Counted from the first letter of the stretch, positions 33,813 through 48,275 are shown. The stretch: 64,000 bases of DNA from Tilletia caries (GCA_032718865.1 JALUTQ010000033.1:62001-126000), one strand, 5' to 3'. The notes: generated by a model not told the origin, from the sequence alone. Translations and numbers: made by a program.

Positions 33813-34395
33813 GACTGTATGTATGTTACGGCTTTTGCTGGGACGTTAATTGAAGGTAATTCAGCCATCGAGGTCCAGAACAAGCTGAATGAGGACCGGA
33901 GGTCCAAAGACCTTCGCGATTGCGGCCTCGCGCTGGCGCCTCTCAAAGGTCCGCGTGGCTGGGTAGTAGGAGCTCATTTAAGCAAGATTGAATGAGTGAA
34001 CGGCGCAGCGGCGAAGAAGATGAAGGTGACTTGCTGAGTTGCCAAGGGGGCACGTAATTTGTGCATCTCTCCGACGTCGGTGGCTGCGCACGGGACGAGG
34101 AGAAGTCTGTACATACAGCTGTAAAAGGACAGAGCGAAGCCAGACGTTAGAAGGCTGACCGCTGACCACTGCCACGTTCTCAGAAGTCAGCACGGTGGTG
34201 GTTGGCGAGAGTGAGAGAGTGAGTGATTGAGTGAGTGAGTGAGTGGATCAGTCGGACCTCCACTTGCAGCTGCGATTTTCCCACGCTGCCCACATCTGCG
34301 GATTCTGGAATGATTTCGCGCTCATCCATCCAACCGGCTGCCAACGTCGAGCTCGAACCAGGGACGCGCTGAGCAGAGCAGAGCAGAGCAGAGCG
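33813..34395 (+). repeat. TRA1 upstream region, duplicated around 14-15 kb
   Basis: 33815-34150 is colinear with 14160-14385, and 34210-34392 with 15155-15328. At the 14-15 kb locus a secreted protein gene lies between the two blocks; here they are separated by only about 60 bp. The leader carries a (GAGT)n run at 34213-34242 and a GAGCA pentamer run just ahead of the TRA1 start. Confidence 0.7.
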
Positions 34396-34397
34396 CG

Positions 34398-34452
34398 ATG
34401 TCGTCCCAGCCGCAGCCGCAGCCGCAGCCAGCGAGCAGCGCAGGTGCAGCAG

Positions 34453-34495
<43 letters not shown>

Positions 34496-34593
34496 AGCCA
34501 GCGGGAGCAGCAGCTCATCATCAACACAGTCATCACAGGCCACAACAGAAATCGAGCCGCTCATCAAGCGTCTCCGCAACGGCGATGGCGACG

Positions 34594-34626
<33 letters not shown>

Positions 34627-37600
34627 CCGACGACGCGCTCATCCTCGCCAGGGCCGATGCCGCGTCGCACATCCTCGACATCATCGAGGCATGGCTCGTC
34701 GCCGCCGCAAACGCGCTCTCCTCGTCCGCGCCCTCCGCCCAAGTCGCGACCCACTACGTACGCATCATCACAGCCCTCATCTCCACGATCGTCGCCCTCC
34801 TCGCACCGCCCGGCCCGGAGGTCCACGTCCCAGCGTCCCAGCAGCAGCAACAACGACACGCTGCCGCCGTCGCAGACGCAAAAGCGAAGGATCCCAATGC
34901 ACAGCTGCCACCGCCTCCACCCACCATCGCACCGCCCCCAGTCCCAAAGCTGCTCGGCGCACCCACACAGCCCGTCTTCGACCCGCACGCACCCACACAG
35001 CGACTCCGGCTCGCCCTCATCGAGATCCTCCACCGCATCCTCCAGGCACCACCACACGCCGTCGCATTCGAGGCCACCCGCGTCCTCGCTCCACAAACCA
35101 TGCATGCCGTGCTCGACGTCCTCAGGAACGACAACGAGGCCAACGGTGTCCTTGCCATCAAGACCATCATCGACCTACATCGTCTGCAGAAGACCGTGCT
35201 CGAGCACTCGGCACAGCCCTTCCTCGACCTGATCAAGAGTTACTATATGAACATGCGCAACTCCATCAACTCCGCCTTTGGCTCAGCCTCCACCGGAGCG
35301 CCAGTGGCAGCAGCAGCAGGGGACGACAGTACTGCAAACACCAGCAGTGCAACCGACGGCGCCGATGCCGACGCGACCGCTGCTACCGCTGCAAGTAGTA
35401 GCGCAGAGGAGACCAGCACCCCGGCCAACTCTCAAGCGGCCGCGGGTACGGCTGGCACGGCTGCAGCTACCGCAGGCGCAGGCGCAAGCGCGGCCCAGGG
35501 AAACACCTCCAACGCTCGCCAACCTGGCGGATCCACATCTCCCTCAGCCTCCATCCGCGCATCGTCCTCCTTCAAGATCCTGATCGAGAGTCCCATCGCC
35601 ATCGTCCTCGTTTTTCAGACCTACCGGCACATCACCATCCCCGCCGTACAGGCCTTTGTGCCTCTTGTTTTTGAGCGCTGTCTCAATATTGAGCTGCCTG
35701 CTCAGCATGCTGCCCATGAGGACGCCAGGCGGACCGGATCCATCTTTACGGGTATTGCGGACGGCGTGCTCCGCCGGAATCGTGCTACTCCAACCGCAGG
35801 AACAGCCGGATTCGAAGTCAGCCTCAACTCGAACGTCGCCCACAGACGGCAGATGTACAGCGACGTCATCCTCGCACAGGTCAAAGCCATGTCCTTCCTC
35901 GCCTACGTACTCCGCATACAGGCCGAGGAGATGCGCCCCTACGCCTCGGTCCTACCAGCTCTCTGTGTCCGTCTGCTCCAGGACTGCCCGCCCGAGGCCA
36001 GCTCGACACGCAAGGAGCTCCTCGTCGCGACGCGTCATATCCTCGCGACCGACCTCCGGAACGCGTTTGTCGGCGTGCTCGACCCGGCGTTGCTTGATCC
36101 GGATCAGCGCAGCTGGGTGGGCACGGGCGTAGCGTCCCGAGAGGCCCATCGGCCGCTCACCATCAGCATGCTCGCCGACCTCGTCCACCACGTCCGCGCG
36201 GAACTCTCGCCGGACCTCCTGGAGAAAGTCGTCTACCTGCACGCGCAGATCCTGCACGACGCCACGCTGGCCCCCTCGATACAGACCATGTGCGCCAAGC
36301 TGCTGCTGAACCTCGTGGAGAGTGTCGTGGCGCGGTGCGAGGAGGTGCGCGCGCGCGAGCTGCTCGGCTGTATTGTCGAGGCGTTTATCGAGAAGATGGT
36401 CGGGCTTAGTGCGTTGGAGCGCACGTTGGAGGCTGCGAGGAGGTTTGGGGAGCGCGAGCTGAAGAGGAAGATGCAGCGCTCGTCTTCTTCATTAGCGGAT
36501 GGGAAGGAGAACGAGGGGAATAAGAAGAGGCGGAAGGAAGAGATGCCGGGGGAAGGGTCTCGCAAGAAGGCTGATGGGGACGGAGAGAGTACATCGCCTG
36601 CTGCGTCATCCACACCGGCCAGTCGATCCTCCAAGGGAAAAGGCAAGAGCAAGGCCGAGCCTGGCGCGGAAGCTGAGGGCGAGGATGACGACGACGAAGA
36701 GGAGGAGGAGGAAGAAGCGGCTCAGCGGACCACTCGCGGTGCGGCGAAGCGGGCACGGGGTGGGGGAAGAACAGGCGCGGCTCGGAATACCAAAACGCGT
36801 GGCAGGAAACGCTCGCGGAAGGGTGCCGACGATGCGGGCGAGGGTGAAGATGATGAAGGGGATAGAGGGGAGGACGACGGCGATGGCGATGGCGATGGCG
36901 ATGCAGATAGTAACGCTGAGGGGGAAGCGGCGAAGGATGCGGAGAAGGCTATGGAGGTTGACGACAAGGGCCAATCGACGCCGGACGGGGCCAAAGCGGA
37001 CGAATCTGCCGATCCTGCTAACTTCTCTGAAGTGAAGGAGGATACTAAGCAAGGAGGTGACGCCTCGTCTCTCGACCTCGAGGTTGAATTCTTGGCCATC
37101 GAGCGTCAAAAACCGATCGCGTCGACGGTGCAGATGTTCGACGCGACGGCATTCGCACCTGCCGTCGGAGGCACCTACGAAGCCCCGCAAGTGCTCAAGG
37201 ACGCCCGGTTCCTATTCCGCAACCTCCTATTTGGCTTCAAGACGCTCCTTGGCGTCCTGGCGCTTCGGTCGAATGCGTCTGCTTATATCAACGGGGAGAC
37301 GATGGGCCGGACGTTCCGCGAGGGTGTACGGTGTTGGGCTCTGTGGCGCGAGGTGCGCGATGGGCGGGAGGAGAAGGAGGTGATGGACTACTTCACGAAC
37401 ATCTTTGTCGACCTGCCCGCGCCCATCTTCCACGAGGTCTTCACGACGAACATGGAGTTCTACTACAACCACCTGCTGGAGAACAACATGCTGCTGGGCG
37501 TGGCGCAGAATCTGCTGGGGAACGAGTTAGCCTCCAAGCGGTTCTGCACGATCTTGCTCAAGTTCTTGATCGATCGGCTCGATCAGCTCGGCACGGCGGA

Positions 37601-40600
37601 TGCGACGAATGCGGGGGTCACGGTCAGGCTGTTTAGGATGGCGTTCATGTCGGTCACGCTGTTCCCGGAGGAGAACGAGGCGGTGCTGCAGCCGCATCTG
37701 ACGCATCTGATCATGCACAGTTTGAAGCTGGCGGCGCGGGCGCCCGAGTCGGCGCACTATTTCATGATCCTTCGCGCCCTGTTCCGGAGTATTGGAGGGG
37801 GCCGGTTCGAGCAGCTTTACAAGGACGTGCTGCCGTTACTACCGATTCTGTTGGAGAATCTGCACGTCTTGCTCAGCACAGCCGACGCGAGTCGACGGGA
37901 GCTCTTTGTCGACCTCACGCTGACGGTGCCCGTTCGGCTGAGCGTGCTGCTGCCGTACCTGAACTACCTGATGAAGCCGCTCGTGTACGCGCTGCAGGCC
38001 GGGCCGGATCTCGTCAATCAGGGTCTGCGGACGCTCGAGCTCTGCATCGACAACCTCACGGCCGACTACTTTGATCCGATCATGCAGCCGTACATACAGG
38101 ACATCATGAAGGGTCTCTGGGCCCATCTGATGCCGTTGCCGTACAATCACCAGCATTCGCACGCGACGATGCGGATCTTGGGCAAGATGGGCGGGCGGAA
38201 TCGGAAGATGCTACAGGAGGCTGTGCCGCTCGAGTATATCAACATCGGCTCGGGCACACCACAGTCCGCTCCGCCTACGTTCACGGTGCACTTCTTTACG
38301 GACGAGATGTCGGCTGCGACTTCGAATGCGAAGCTGGAGATGTACATGAAGCAGGCGAAGGGTGGCAAGGCTACGACGATGACGACGACATTGCAGACGA
38401 AGTTGTTGGACGGGAACGAGGCCGAGCAGCTCGACGACCCTGGTGTCAGCTTTGCGATGTTTGACGAAGATGATGAGCCGTCGCTTGGGCTGGGGTCGTC
38501 GACGGCTGCTGAGGCGGCTGCGACGGGTGTGCATCGGGTGACGGGTGTGCAGCTGTCTGCGATTGCTGAGGTGGCGATGACAAATATTCAGCGGAGTGAT
38601 GAGACGTACCGGCGGAGTGCGTTTGAGCTGTTGAAGCATGTGACTGTGTTGCTTCTGGAAAGGGTGAGTTTTCTTTTCTCTGTCCACTCCTATTCTTATT
38701 GTTCTCTTGGTTCGTTGGACGTGTCACTGACAATCGTTTTTTTTCACCTTGCAGGCCCAACAACAGACCGAGGTTGAGCGCGACGACTGGGCCGAGCGCG
38801 TCATTTTGAGTCTGTTCCAATCTACAAGAGCCGATGATCTCAAAGCGGATGCGACTGCCTTTTTGCTCGAATTGGCGGAGTGGGTCTTCTCGTTTGAGAT
38901 CTACCGACCGATGCCACTGCCTTCCGGTACACATATGCGCCAACTTCTGCCACTTACGAACCAGCTGCTCGACGGGTTTGCCCAGACGCTCACTCAGGCC
39001 GAGCCTTCGCATGCGGCGGGCTACCTCAAGATCCAACAGAAGGTGATCGACAATGCTCGTGAAGCTGCTTCGCTCGAGGACGCCCCTGCGACCCGGCCTG
39101 AGATCTTCTCGACGTTGACGCACGCCATGACGAGTCATTTCTGCACGCATTGCTACGATGCGCTCTGGGCGCGCAAGACGGGCGGCTGGATGGGCGTCAA
39201 TGCGATTGTAAGGCGGACGGATCTGGATCAGACGTGGATGCGGGATCACCAGTTGGAGATTGTGCGTGCGCTGTTGTTCATGCTGAAGGACATGCCTGCG
39301 GAGCCGCCGGCGAACAAGTCGGATGTTGTTGATACGATGTTGCTCGTCATTCGACTTGCGAATGCCGTCAATGAGGAGGAAGAGGAGGAGGAAGAGGGAG
39401 AGGAGGAGGGAGAGGAGGCTGCTCCTGCTGCTGCCGAATCGGCTGTTGCGGACAAGGGAGAAGAGAAGAAGGAGGAAGAGAAGAAGGAGGGCGAAGGAGC
39501 GGAAACGACCGCACCGACTGCGGCTGCTGAGGCTCCAACTCAACCCGCGAAGGGGGACGACACAGAGATGACGGATGCCAAGGAGGCGCCGGCACCGGCC
39601 AGGCCAAGAGGAGAGGAGCTCTTGCATCGCGACAAGCACATGTTCTCACTGTGCAGTCTGCTCATCATAGAGCTCGGCAGCGCTCAAGAAGCTGTACGAA
39701 AAGCGGTCCAAAGAGCCTTCGAGGTGCTTGCCGAAGTCACCAACTGCGGGATCACCGACATCATGATGCCCGTCAAGGATCGGCTTCTGCAGCCCATCTT
39801 CCAAAAACCACTTCGTGCTCTGCCCTTTGGTATGCAGATCGGGCATATCGATGCTGTCACATATGCTCTCCAGCTCCGACCTCCGCTGCCCAAGTTTACC
39901 GAAGAGCTGTACCGCGTGCTGGGCGAGGCGCTCACTCTGGTCGAGGCGGACGATCCGCCGGCGAGCAGTCGAACCGTGCCGTTCAAGAACTTGCTGGCGA
40001 TGACGGAGTTGCGTGTGGTGGCCATCCGACTGCTGGCGGCTGCGATGGAATGCCCCGAGCTGAGTGCCCAGCGCCAGGTCAACTTGAGGATGAAGATCAT
40101 TGGGGTGTACTTCAAGAGCCTGTATTCTAGGTCGGAGGCTGTCGTGGAGGTCGCACATCACAGTCTGCAACAGGTCTTGCAGGGACAGGCAAAGGTGAGT
40201 CTCTGCCATCTACGCATGTGAGGGAGGTCTGGAGCGAAATGCGGGCGCTGACTTTCCCTCTTTGTCAAACACAGTTACCAAAGGATGTACTGCAGACGGG
40301 CCTTCGACCCGTGCTCATGACACTTGCAGACCCGTCCAAGCTGACAGCTTCTGGACTCGATGGTCTAGCGCGACTGCTTGAGCTCTTAACTTCTTACTTC
40401 AAGGTCGAGATCGGAGGCAAGCTCTTCTCCCACATGGAGGCTCTTGCCGATCCTGTCGCGCTGGATGCAGCAGGTCGTGGCCCGCTTCAGGCGTCGCAGT
40501 ATCCCGACTCGGCGTTGCTGATGCAGGCAGAGAAGCGGGACTCCGACCTACTGGAGACTCTTGCGGCTATCACCAACATCTTCCATCTGCTGCCTTCTGC

Positions 40601-43600
40601 CGCTAGCCAGTTCATGGAATTGCTGGTTCCCAAAGTGTGCGAGATCGAGTCGCACCTCAAGCGGTCGGGACCGACCCCTTTCACAAAGCCCATTGCGAAG
40701 TACTTGAATCGGTTCCCAGATCGGACGGCGGCCTTCATGTTTGCACGTCTGGAGGAGACGTCCATCATGCGCTGCTTCCGACTCGTTCTCGCATCGGAGT
40801 GGAGCGCAGACTTACGTGCGCATCTCACAAAGGAGTCTGTGTCCCTCCTCGTGCCTCACTTCGCTGCAGGATCCTCGCCTGTGAAGACGCTCGCTGTGCT
40901 CCAGATCATCAAGGAACTCCTTGGCCATGACCCTTCGTGGATGGCGGAGCAGGACAAACTCTTCGAAGCCGTCTTGGCATACTGGCGCATGCCAGATGTC
41001 ATCGAACGACGCCGTCGCGAATCAAGCGTCAGCTCGCGGGAGAAGCGACACACGGTTCATCTGACGGATGTTATCTGCGCTCGATTGCGAACCAAGCCGA
41101 ACGTCGATGCGTATCTGGATCTTTTGGATCTGTTCACTTCACCATCACCGCTCGACCTCTCGGCGTTGACGCATTTCATCTACGAGCATGTTGCTGTCAA
41201 AGGAGCAACCAGTTTCCGCCGCCAGATGTTCCAAAGATTCATGACAGTCTTCGAGGATCGATCGCTCTCGCAAAAGTTCAAGACGGAAATGATCCGAGTT
41301 GTCATCAACCCCATGGTCTATATTGAAGTGGACGGCGCTAACAGCCATTCGCGTGCGAGCAAGTCCAGCAGCTCTGATGAGCCCACTGAGCTCTTCGATG
41401 CCGAGGTTGTTACGGACATCGTGAACCGTATCTGGAAACCGTTCCAGACGCCAGAGGTCACTGTCCTCTGTTCGGACGACGCGGCACGCATCGAAATCCT
41501 GCACATGTCAACGATGATCTTGGAGCACTGGTCCCACTTCCTTCCGCCACAAGGTTCAGCACGCAAGGACGCAATCAAATTCGGCTGGGCTAACCTCACA
41601 GCCGAGGACATCTACGTCAAGAACACGGCCTACATCTTCATTGCCCGGTTCCTGGAGCGCTTCGAGAGCCCACTGAAGATTGTAGGGCAAGTGTATATGG
41701 GCCTCTTGAGAACGCACCAGATCGAGGGCCGCAACCTCGTTCGACGCGCGCTCGATATCTTGATTCCCGCATTGCCGATTCGTGTCGGCACCGGCGAGGG
41801 CGGGCAGGGACCCCTGTGGGCCAAGTGGACCAAGCGACAGCTCCAAGAAGAGTCACATCAAATTACTCAGCTCTTCCTCATCTTTTCGCTCTTGGTCCGG
41901 CATCACGAGCTTTTCTACAGCAGTCGAGAGATGTTCATCCCGTACATCGTCACCTCTCTGTCCAAGCTCGGAATTGGGAGCCACGCCGGACCGGAGACAC
42001 GAGCGTTGGCAGTAGAGCTCGTGGAGCTGCTGTTGCGCTGGGAGAAGATGCGCGAGCAACGGCTGGCTGCGACGGATGACTCTGTTGTCGGTCCTGACGG
42101 CAAAACTCGGAAGAGAGGCGAGACGGAGGGCAGCGACTCTGGCCCTCGCAAGCGAGCTCGGATCGATGGCGGCAGTGCGCACAAATCTGGCGATGCGACC
42201 AGCCCGACGGTGGCTCCTGAAGACGTCTTCTCCGTGTCAGTCTCTCAGTTTGAACTGGCCGTCAGCTTCCTCATTCGGTACATCTGCCTGAATGGTGAGG
42301 CAGTGGGACGCAAGAGTGGCGCCAACCGAGCATACATGCTTCTGAAGGAAATGACCCTGTCCCCGACATGGACCAAGGTGCAAGTGAAGTTCCAAACCTT
42401 CCAGCGGCCCCTAATGGTCGCGTTCAGCGACGACGCAGGGCAGAATGTGATTGCGACCTGTAGTGCTCTGCAAGCTCTTCGGGTTGTTGTCAAAGCCAAG
42501 CCAGACGAGTGGGTCGTGGAGCAAATTCCCATCCTACACAAACTCCTTGAGCGGTGCATCAGCAGTGAGGATCCGACGATCAACGATTGTGTGCGGCCGA
42601 TCCTCGATCGCATGTTCGACGCTACCAAGGACCTCCCACTGGCCTCGTCAGCCAGTGACGACGCCGATGCAGATGGGGACGCGGATGCTGATGGTGATGC
42701 AGATGCGGATGGCGATGCGGACGAAGACAACGACATGGCCGGACAGACCCCAGCAAAGCCTGCGCAGAGTTCACCTGAGAAGGCGAAGTCCACTGCCAAA
42801 CCTCCAGACAGTGTGACAGACCTCCGAACCTTCGCCGACAAGCTGATCACGGAGAATCTGCAGAACCCGGAGAAGATGTTCAGTGCGTTGTTGGTGTTGG
42901 GCTCTTGGGCGAAGGCGACCCCGTCAAAGGTGAGTAGTGGTCCCACTCTTCTATCACCTGCTGTGATTGTTGTTCTCACCCTGCGCTTGGAATTTTACAG
43001 ATCGACGAATACATTGCCCCAATGATCAAAGAGCTGACACGTCTTACGAAGGAGCATCTCATTGTTGAGCCCTCTCAAGCGGAGCAGAAGCAGGGTAGCT
43101 CGGAAACGAACTTCAAGCTGCTGGTCCACCTCCTTGACATCTTGAAGCTCAGGGTGACGTCGATGATGGAGGCCCGCAAGTACTACCTCAGCGCGATCGT
43201 CCAGCTCGTCGATAAGTCACCAAGTGTCGAGCTCTGCCTTTCGTTGCTGAACACAGTCAAGCACTGGGTGTTCGAGTACCGAAACGAGCAGTTCCCCACC
43301 ATGAAGGAGAAGGCTGGCATTCTGCTGAAGATGATCAGCTTCGAAAAGCGCCACAACGATCACTTGCTGGAGCTGTACCTGGGGGTCATCTACGAGATCT
43401 ACACGGCGCCGGCATTTGCTCGAACAGATCTGACCGTCAGACTCGAGACAGCATTTCTCCTGGGATGCAGGAATCGGCAACCGAATATCCGTGCACAGTT
43501 CATTCAGATCTTCGATCAAGCTCTTGTTCGGTCTGTTCACGGCCGATTGCAATACCTTCTCGGTCAACAAAGCTGGGACTACCTCTCTGAGCATTACTGG

Positions 43601-46600
43601 ATTTCTCAAGTCTTGGATCTGCTCATTGGTTCCACCGACCGAACCCGACCATTGTTGCCATCGGATCGCCAAGCGATGCCAGAGAGCGGTCCTACACCGA
43701 AATTCATCAGGACGCTGAAGGGCATGCGGATGAACACCTTCTTCAACTCGCTGCGGAAGCTGCTGTACATCGATGCTGGCAGCGCACACAAAATCTGGCT
43801 GTCACTGTGGCCTGCAGCTTGGCGTGCCATTCCGCGCAAGTACCAGGAGGACATCACAAGAGCTATGATCGGCTTGGTCTCCCGAGAATACAATCTTCGA
43901 CAGGTCGTCCGTCGCCCCAACGTGGTCCAAAGCTTGCTGGATGGGGCTCTCGAATGCAATCCGGCAATGGAGTTACCGCCACACATCACGAAATATCTCG
44001 GCAAGACATACAATTCGTGGTACACGTCGATGGAGCTCTTGCAGAACCTGACCCGCAATCTACCACGCGAGGACGACGCCATTCGCGAGGCTGGTCAAGA
44101 CGCTCTATCTGAGCTCTACTCCGAGCTGTCAGAGGATGACATGTTCTACGGACTGTGGCGGCGTCGGTGTGTCTACGCTGAGACGAATGCGGCAATCTCC
44201 TACGAACAGAACGGCATGTGGGCGGAGGCCCAAGCTCTCTACGAAAGTGCACAGCTGAAGGCTCGAAACGGCTTGCTGGCTTTTACCGAGGCTGAGTACA
44301 GCTTATGGGAAGATCATTGGGTCATCTGCACTCAGAAACTGCAGCAGTGGGACCTCCTCACCGACCTGGCCAAACTTGAGGGCAACAATGACATGCTTCT
44401 TGAATGTGCATGGCGTCTCTCAGACTGGGCGCAGGAGAAGGACATACTACAGCAAGCAATCGAGACGGTCGCAAATCCTCCGACTCCTCGCCGCCGGGTA
44501 TTTGAAGCTTACATGTCTCTCCTCAAGGCTCATCTGGACGAGACGACCAAACCCGCCAACTTCACGGACTTTGGCAGGATATGCGATGAGGCCGTCCAAC
44601 TCACGCTTCGCAAGTGGCACGCGTTGCCGAGTGTTGTGACGCAAGCACACATTCCGCTCCTTCACCTGTTCCAACAGTTTGTCGAGCTTCAGGAGGCATC
44701 AACAGTTTTCCACAGTCTGGAGACGACCACTCTTCAAAATCTCGATCAACGATCAGGAGAACTCAAGACACAGATGACTACTTGGCGTGATCGCTTGCCT
44801 AACTTGTGGGACGACATCAACTTGTGGAGCGATCTGGTAGCTTGGCGCCAACATGTCTTTGGTGCGGTCAACTCGGTCTACCTGAACCTGAGTCCACCAC
44901 AAGCCGACGGTGGGTCGGGTAGCGGCAACCCGCAGCATTCTTTCGCCTACCGAGGTTACCACGAAATCGCCTGGATCATCAACCGATTCGCACATGTGGC
45001 GCGAAAGCACTATCTCAACGATGTGTGTATCAGCTCCCTCACCAAGATCTACACATTGCCCAACATCGAGATCCAGGAAGCGTTCTTAAAGTTGCGAGAG
45101 CAAGCCAAGTGCCACTACAAGACTTCGACGGAGATTCCAATTGGCTTGGATGTGATCAACAACACCAACCTGATGTTCTTCCTGGCATCGCAAAAGGCCG
45201 AGTTCTTCACATTGAAGGGCATGTTCTTCGCCAAACTTGGGGCCATCGAGGAGGCGAGTCACGCTTTTGCGATAGCTATACAAGTCGACTACGGATGTGC
45301 CAAGTCATGGATGGAGTGGGCTCGCTTCAGCGACAGGCAATACCGGGAGCAGCCACAAAACCACGCTGCTGCGGCAAATGCGGTCACCTGCTACCTGACT
45401 GCTGCCAGTGTGCATACCAGCTCCAAGGCTCGCAAACCGCTACTTCGGGTGCTCTGGCTTCTCAGCTGCGACGATGCGCAGGGCTCGGCAGCATTGGCCT
45501 TTGAGAACTTCAAGGGTGATCAGCCAATCTGGTACTGGATCACTTTTATCCCTCAGCTCCTACAGTCTCTTGGCAGCCGTGAAGCGGCTCTGGCGCGCAA
45601 GACGCTGCTTCTGATTGCGAAGCACTTTCCACAGGTAAGTTTCCATTTTTCCTGACGATTTTCTAGGCGCTAGTTGCTGAGTCAGGTCTATCCCTCGCAG
45701 TCTCTGTACTTCTCGCTGCGAACGGTGCGAGAGGAGCTCATCAACCAACGGAAGGCGTCCCAGGCCAGCGCCCAACGCCAGGCTCGTCAAGCCCAGCTCA
45801 TGCAACAGCAACAACAACAGCGACAGCAACAAGCCAGACAACAGTCAGAGCAGCAACAGCAAGCTGAAGGAGGAACTGCGGTCGCTCTGGCCACCAAGGA
45901 GCAGACCACGAATCCGCAGACACCTTCTGGCGCCACGCCGGGAGTGAACGGCAGCAGCACAAACACTCCCGTCAAAATTGAAGAGGGCGTACAGAATCCC
46001 AGTGCGGGAGTCGGTGGCACCCCATCTGCTGTCACGACTCCTTCTAGAGCCGCCGGAGACGATTCCAAAGGCGCTCAGCCATCTATTGCACCTCAGCAAC
46101 ACGAGAACGTCGCCCAACCAAGTCCGAGTCCTGCTCCCCAATTGGTTGCAGCTCAACCTGGTCAATTACCACAACCGTCTCAGCAACAGTCTGGCGGCCT
46201 CTCCGCGCAGCAAATGGCAGCACTACAAATGTCGAGGTCAGGCGGTCGACAGCCGTGGGACCTCGTGGAGGAGATTCTAAACCTCTTGAAAACATCGTTC
46301 CCACTCCTTGCTTTGACCATGGAGCACATGACGGAACAAATACAGCAGCGCTTCAAGCCAAACAATGACGAGGATATCTACCGATTGACGAATGCATTGC
46401 TCAACGATGCCCTGCAGCAGTACATTCAACGAGCGACAATACCCAACAACGATGGAGAGCTCCCACGAGCCGCTCTAGGGAACGTGCAGAAGTTTGCCGA
46501 GAACTTGCCGGCAGGGAACCTCAAGTCCTCTTTCGAAGAGGACTTTGTGAAGTACAAGCCTTCCATGCGTGACTACGTCCACCGTCTTCAACGCTGGCGC

Positions 46601-47934
46601 GACCGGTACGAGGCGGCACTGGACAAGCGCAGCTCGAAGCACAGACTCGATCAACAGAGTCACTACCTTGTGGAGTTCCAGCACCAAAAGTTTGACGAAG
46701 TCGAGGTTCCTGGTCAATACTTGACCTTCTGCGACTCAAACGCCGGATTTTCTCGCATTCAGCGCTTCATGCCGACCTTTGACCTGACTCGGTCGAGCGG
46801 AATGGTGATGCGTCGGCTGTCGATCATGACAGACAAGGGCACAGTGAACTTTTTCTCCGTTCAGCTGCCCTCCTCGCGATACTGCCGACGAGAAGAGCGC
46901 ATTTTCCAGCTACTACGCTGCTTCAACCGAACCCTCGACAAGCGCAAGGAGACAAGAAAGCGTGGTCTCCGATTTGCTGCCCCGATCGGCGTGGCCCTGT
47001 CACCCCAGCTGCGACTCATGGAAAGCGACGTTGCGTTCGTCAGCTTGCAGGACATTTTCGACAAGTTCTGCATCGAGGCTGGCATCGGTCGAGATGATCC
47101 CGTAATCGCATGGGTGGAGAAGATGCGCTCTACCTGGGACCCTACCAAGGGCGTGGTCGAGTTCACCAACCTACGGATGGAGCTTCTCGATGAAATCAGC
47201 TCAAAGATGGTGCCGGAGACCGTGCTGAGCAACTACCTGACGCGAAGCACAGTCACAAGCGCCGACTTGTGGCTCATGAGGAAGCGGTTCACGCTGGAGA
47301 CAGCCTCGGCGACGTTCCTCACCTATGTGCTCTTCATCAGCGGGCGGACGCCCTCCAGGATTCACGTTTCTCGTGCGAGTGGATCAGTGGTCATGTCGGA
47401 CGTAGTCCCGACCTTGTCTCCTCAGGGTCCGCAGTTCCGGTCGCCTGATCCGACCCCATTCCGACTGACACCGAATATTCAGCACTTCATCGGACCCATC
47501 GGTATCGAGGGCGTCTTGACGGCTTCTCTCATGGCACTGGGTCGTAACCTGTCCGAGCCTGATACCGACCTCGAGGAGTTCTTGAGCGTCTTTGTTCGTG
47601 ACGAGATCAACTTCTGGCTGATTGCTGGTGGACGTCCTGGGTTCATTCAATCAGAAGCGCCAAAGGAACTCATCATGGGCAACATCGCCGAGTGTGCCAA
47701 GCGGGCCAAGCTGCTCAGCTGCAAGTTTGAGCAGGAGCAAGGAAAGGTATGTCCCACTCTTTGATATCCTCCCTTCGCAGTGAACATCTCACTGACTTCA
47801 ATCTCTTTCTTTTGGTTTGACAGACATCCAACGCGGCGGTGCCGGTCTCGCAATCGATCTTGGATCTTATCAACTCGGCAAGCAACCCAAGCAAGCTTGC
47901 CATGCAGGAGCCCACCTGGGCTGCCTGGCTTTGA
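34398..47934 (+). CDS. TRA1: Tra1/TRRAP-family pseudokinase, SAGA/NuA4 scaffold subunit
   Basis: A giant HEAT-FAT-pseudokinase-FATC protein that binds transcription activators for the SAGA and NuA4 histone acetyltransferase complexes (known for the family). Six exons: 34398-38663, 38755-40194, 40275-42929, 43001-45634, 45701-47746 and 47824-47934. All five introns (66-91 bp) are phase 0 with GTGAGT, GTAAGT or GTATGT donors. The product is about 4383 residues, longer than yeast Tra1 or human TRRAP. The excess is low complexity: Pro-Thr repeats near residue 20, a Ser run, an Asp/Glu/Lys-rich insert at about 690-890, acidic stretches at about 1630-1705 and 2695-2730, and a Gln run at about 3700. 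The FAT domain spans roughly 2950-3670 (FKGDQPIWYWITFIPQLLQ). The PI3K-like domain at about 3850-4310 lacks the catalytic Asp and DFG motifs as expected (YLVEFQHQKFDEVEVPGQYL, FGRIQR-like FSRIQRFMPTFDL). The FATC end is TWAAWL. The gene appears intact. Confidence 0.93.
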
Positions 47935-48275
47935 GCTCATCACTGATTTCCCAATTTGTACACATGGACACACATCGCCTTTTGCCCTGAAATCGTGCAT
48001 GTCCTACTCGTTTGACTCTATGCGCACGCCGGGATCGGTTGAAAGGCGCTTGGGATTCTTCAGCGGATCCAAAGAAGGCAGATCATCGACAAGAAATGAG
48101 CCATGTTAGGAAAGAAAGGGAGCGGCCAGCGTCAGCCCCACTTAACCCTCCTTGTGGCAACGTTCATGATCGATGACAACGATACACAATAATGCGACGT
48201 GTCCCTTTGTATTTCTACGCACACTCGAACAAAAGGTTTACTTGACAACATCGACAGAACAGGGAGCAGAACATT
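47935..48275. other. TRA1 3' flank and MC gene 4 upstream region
   Basis: No other gene seen in the short gap between TRA1 and MC gene 4. Confidence 0.4.

Noticed and set aside
34533..47234. Many long minus-strand and alternative-frame openings across TRA1
   Set aside because: They are shadows produced by GC-rich third codon positions; the spliced + strand protein accounts for the region.
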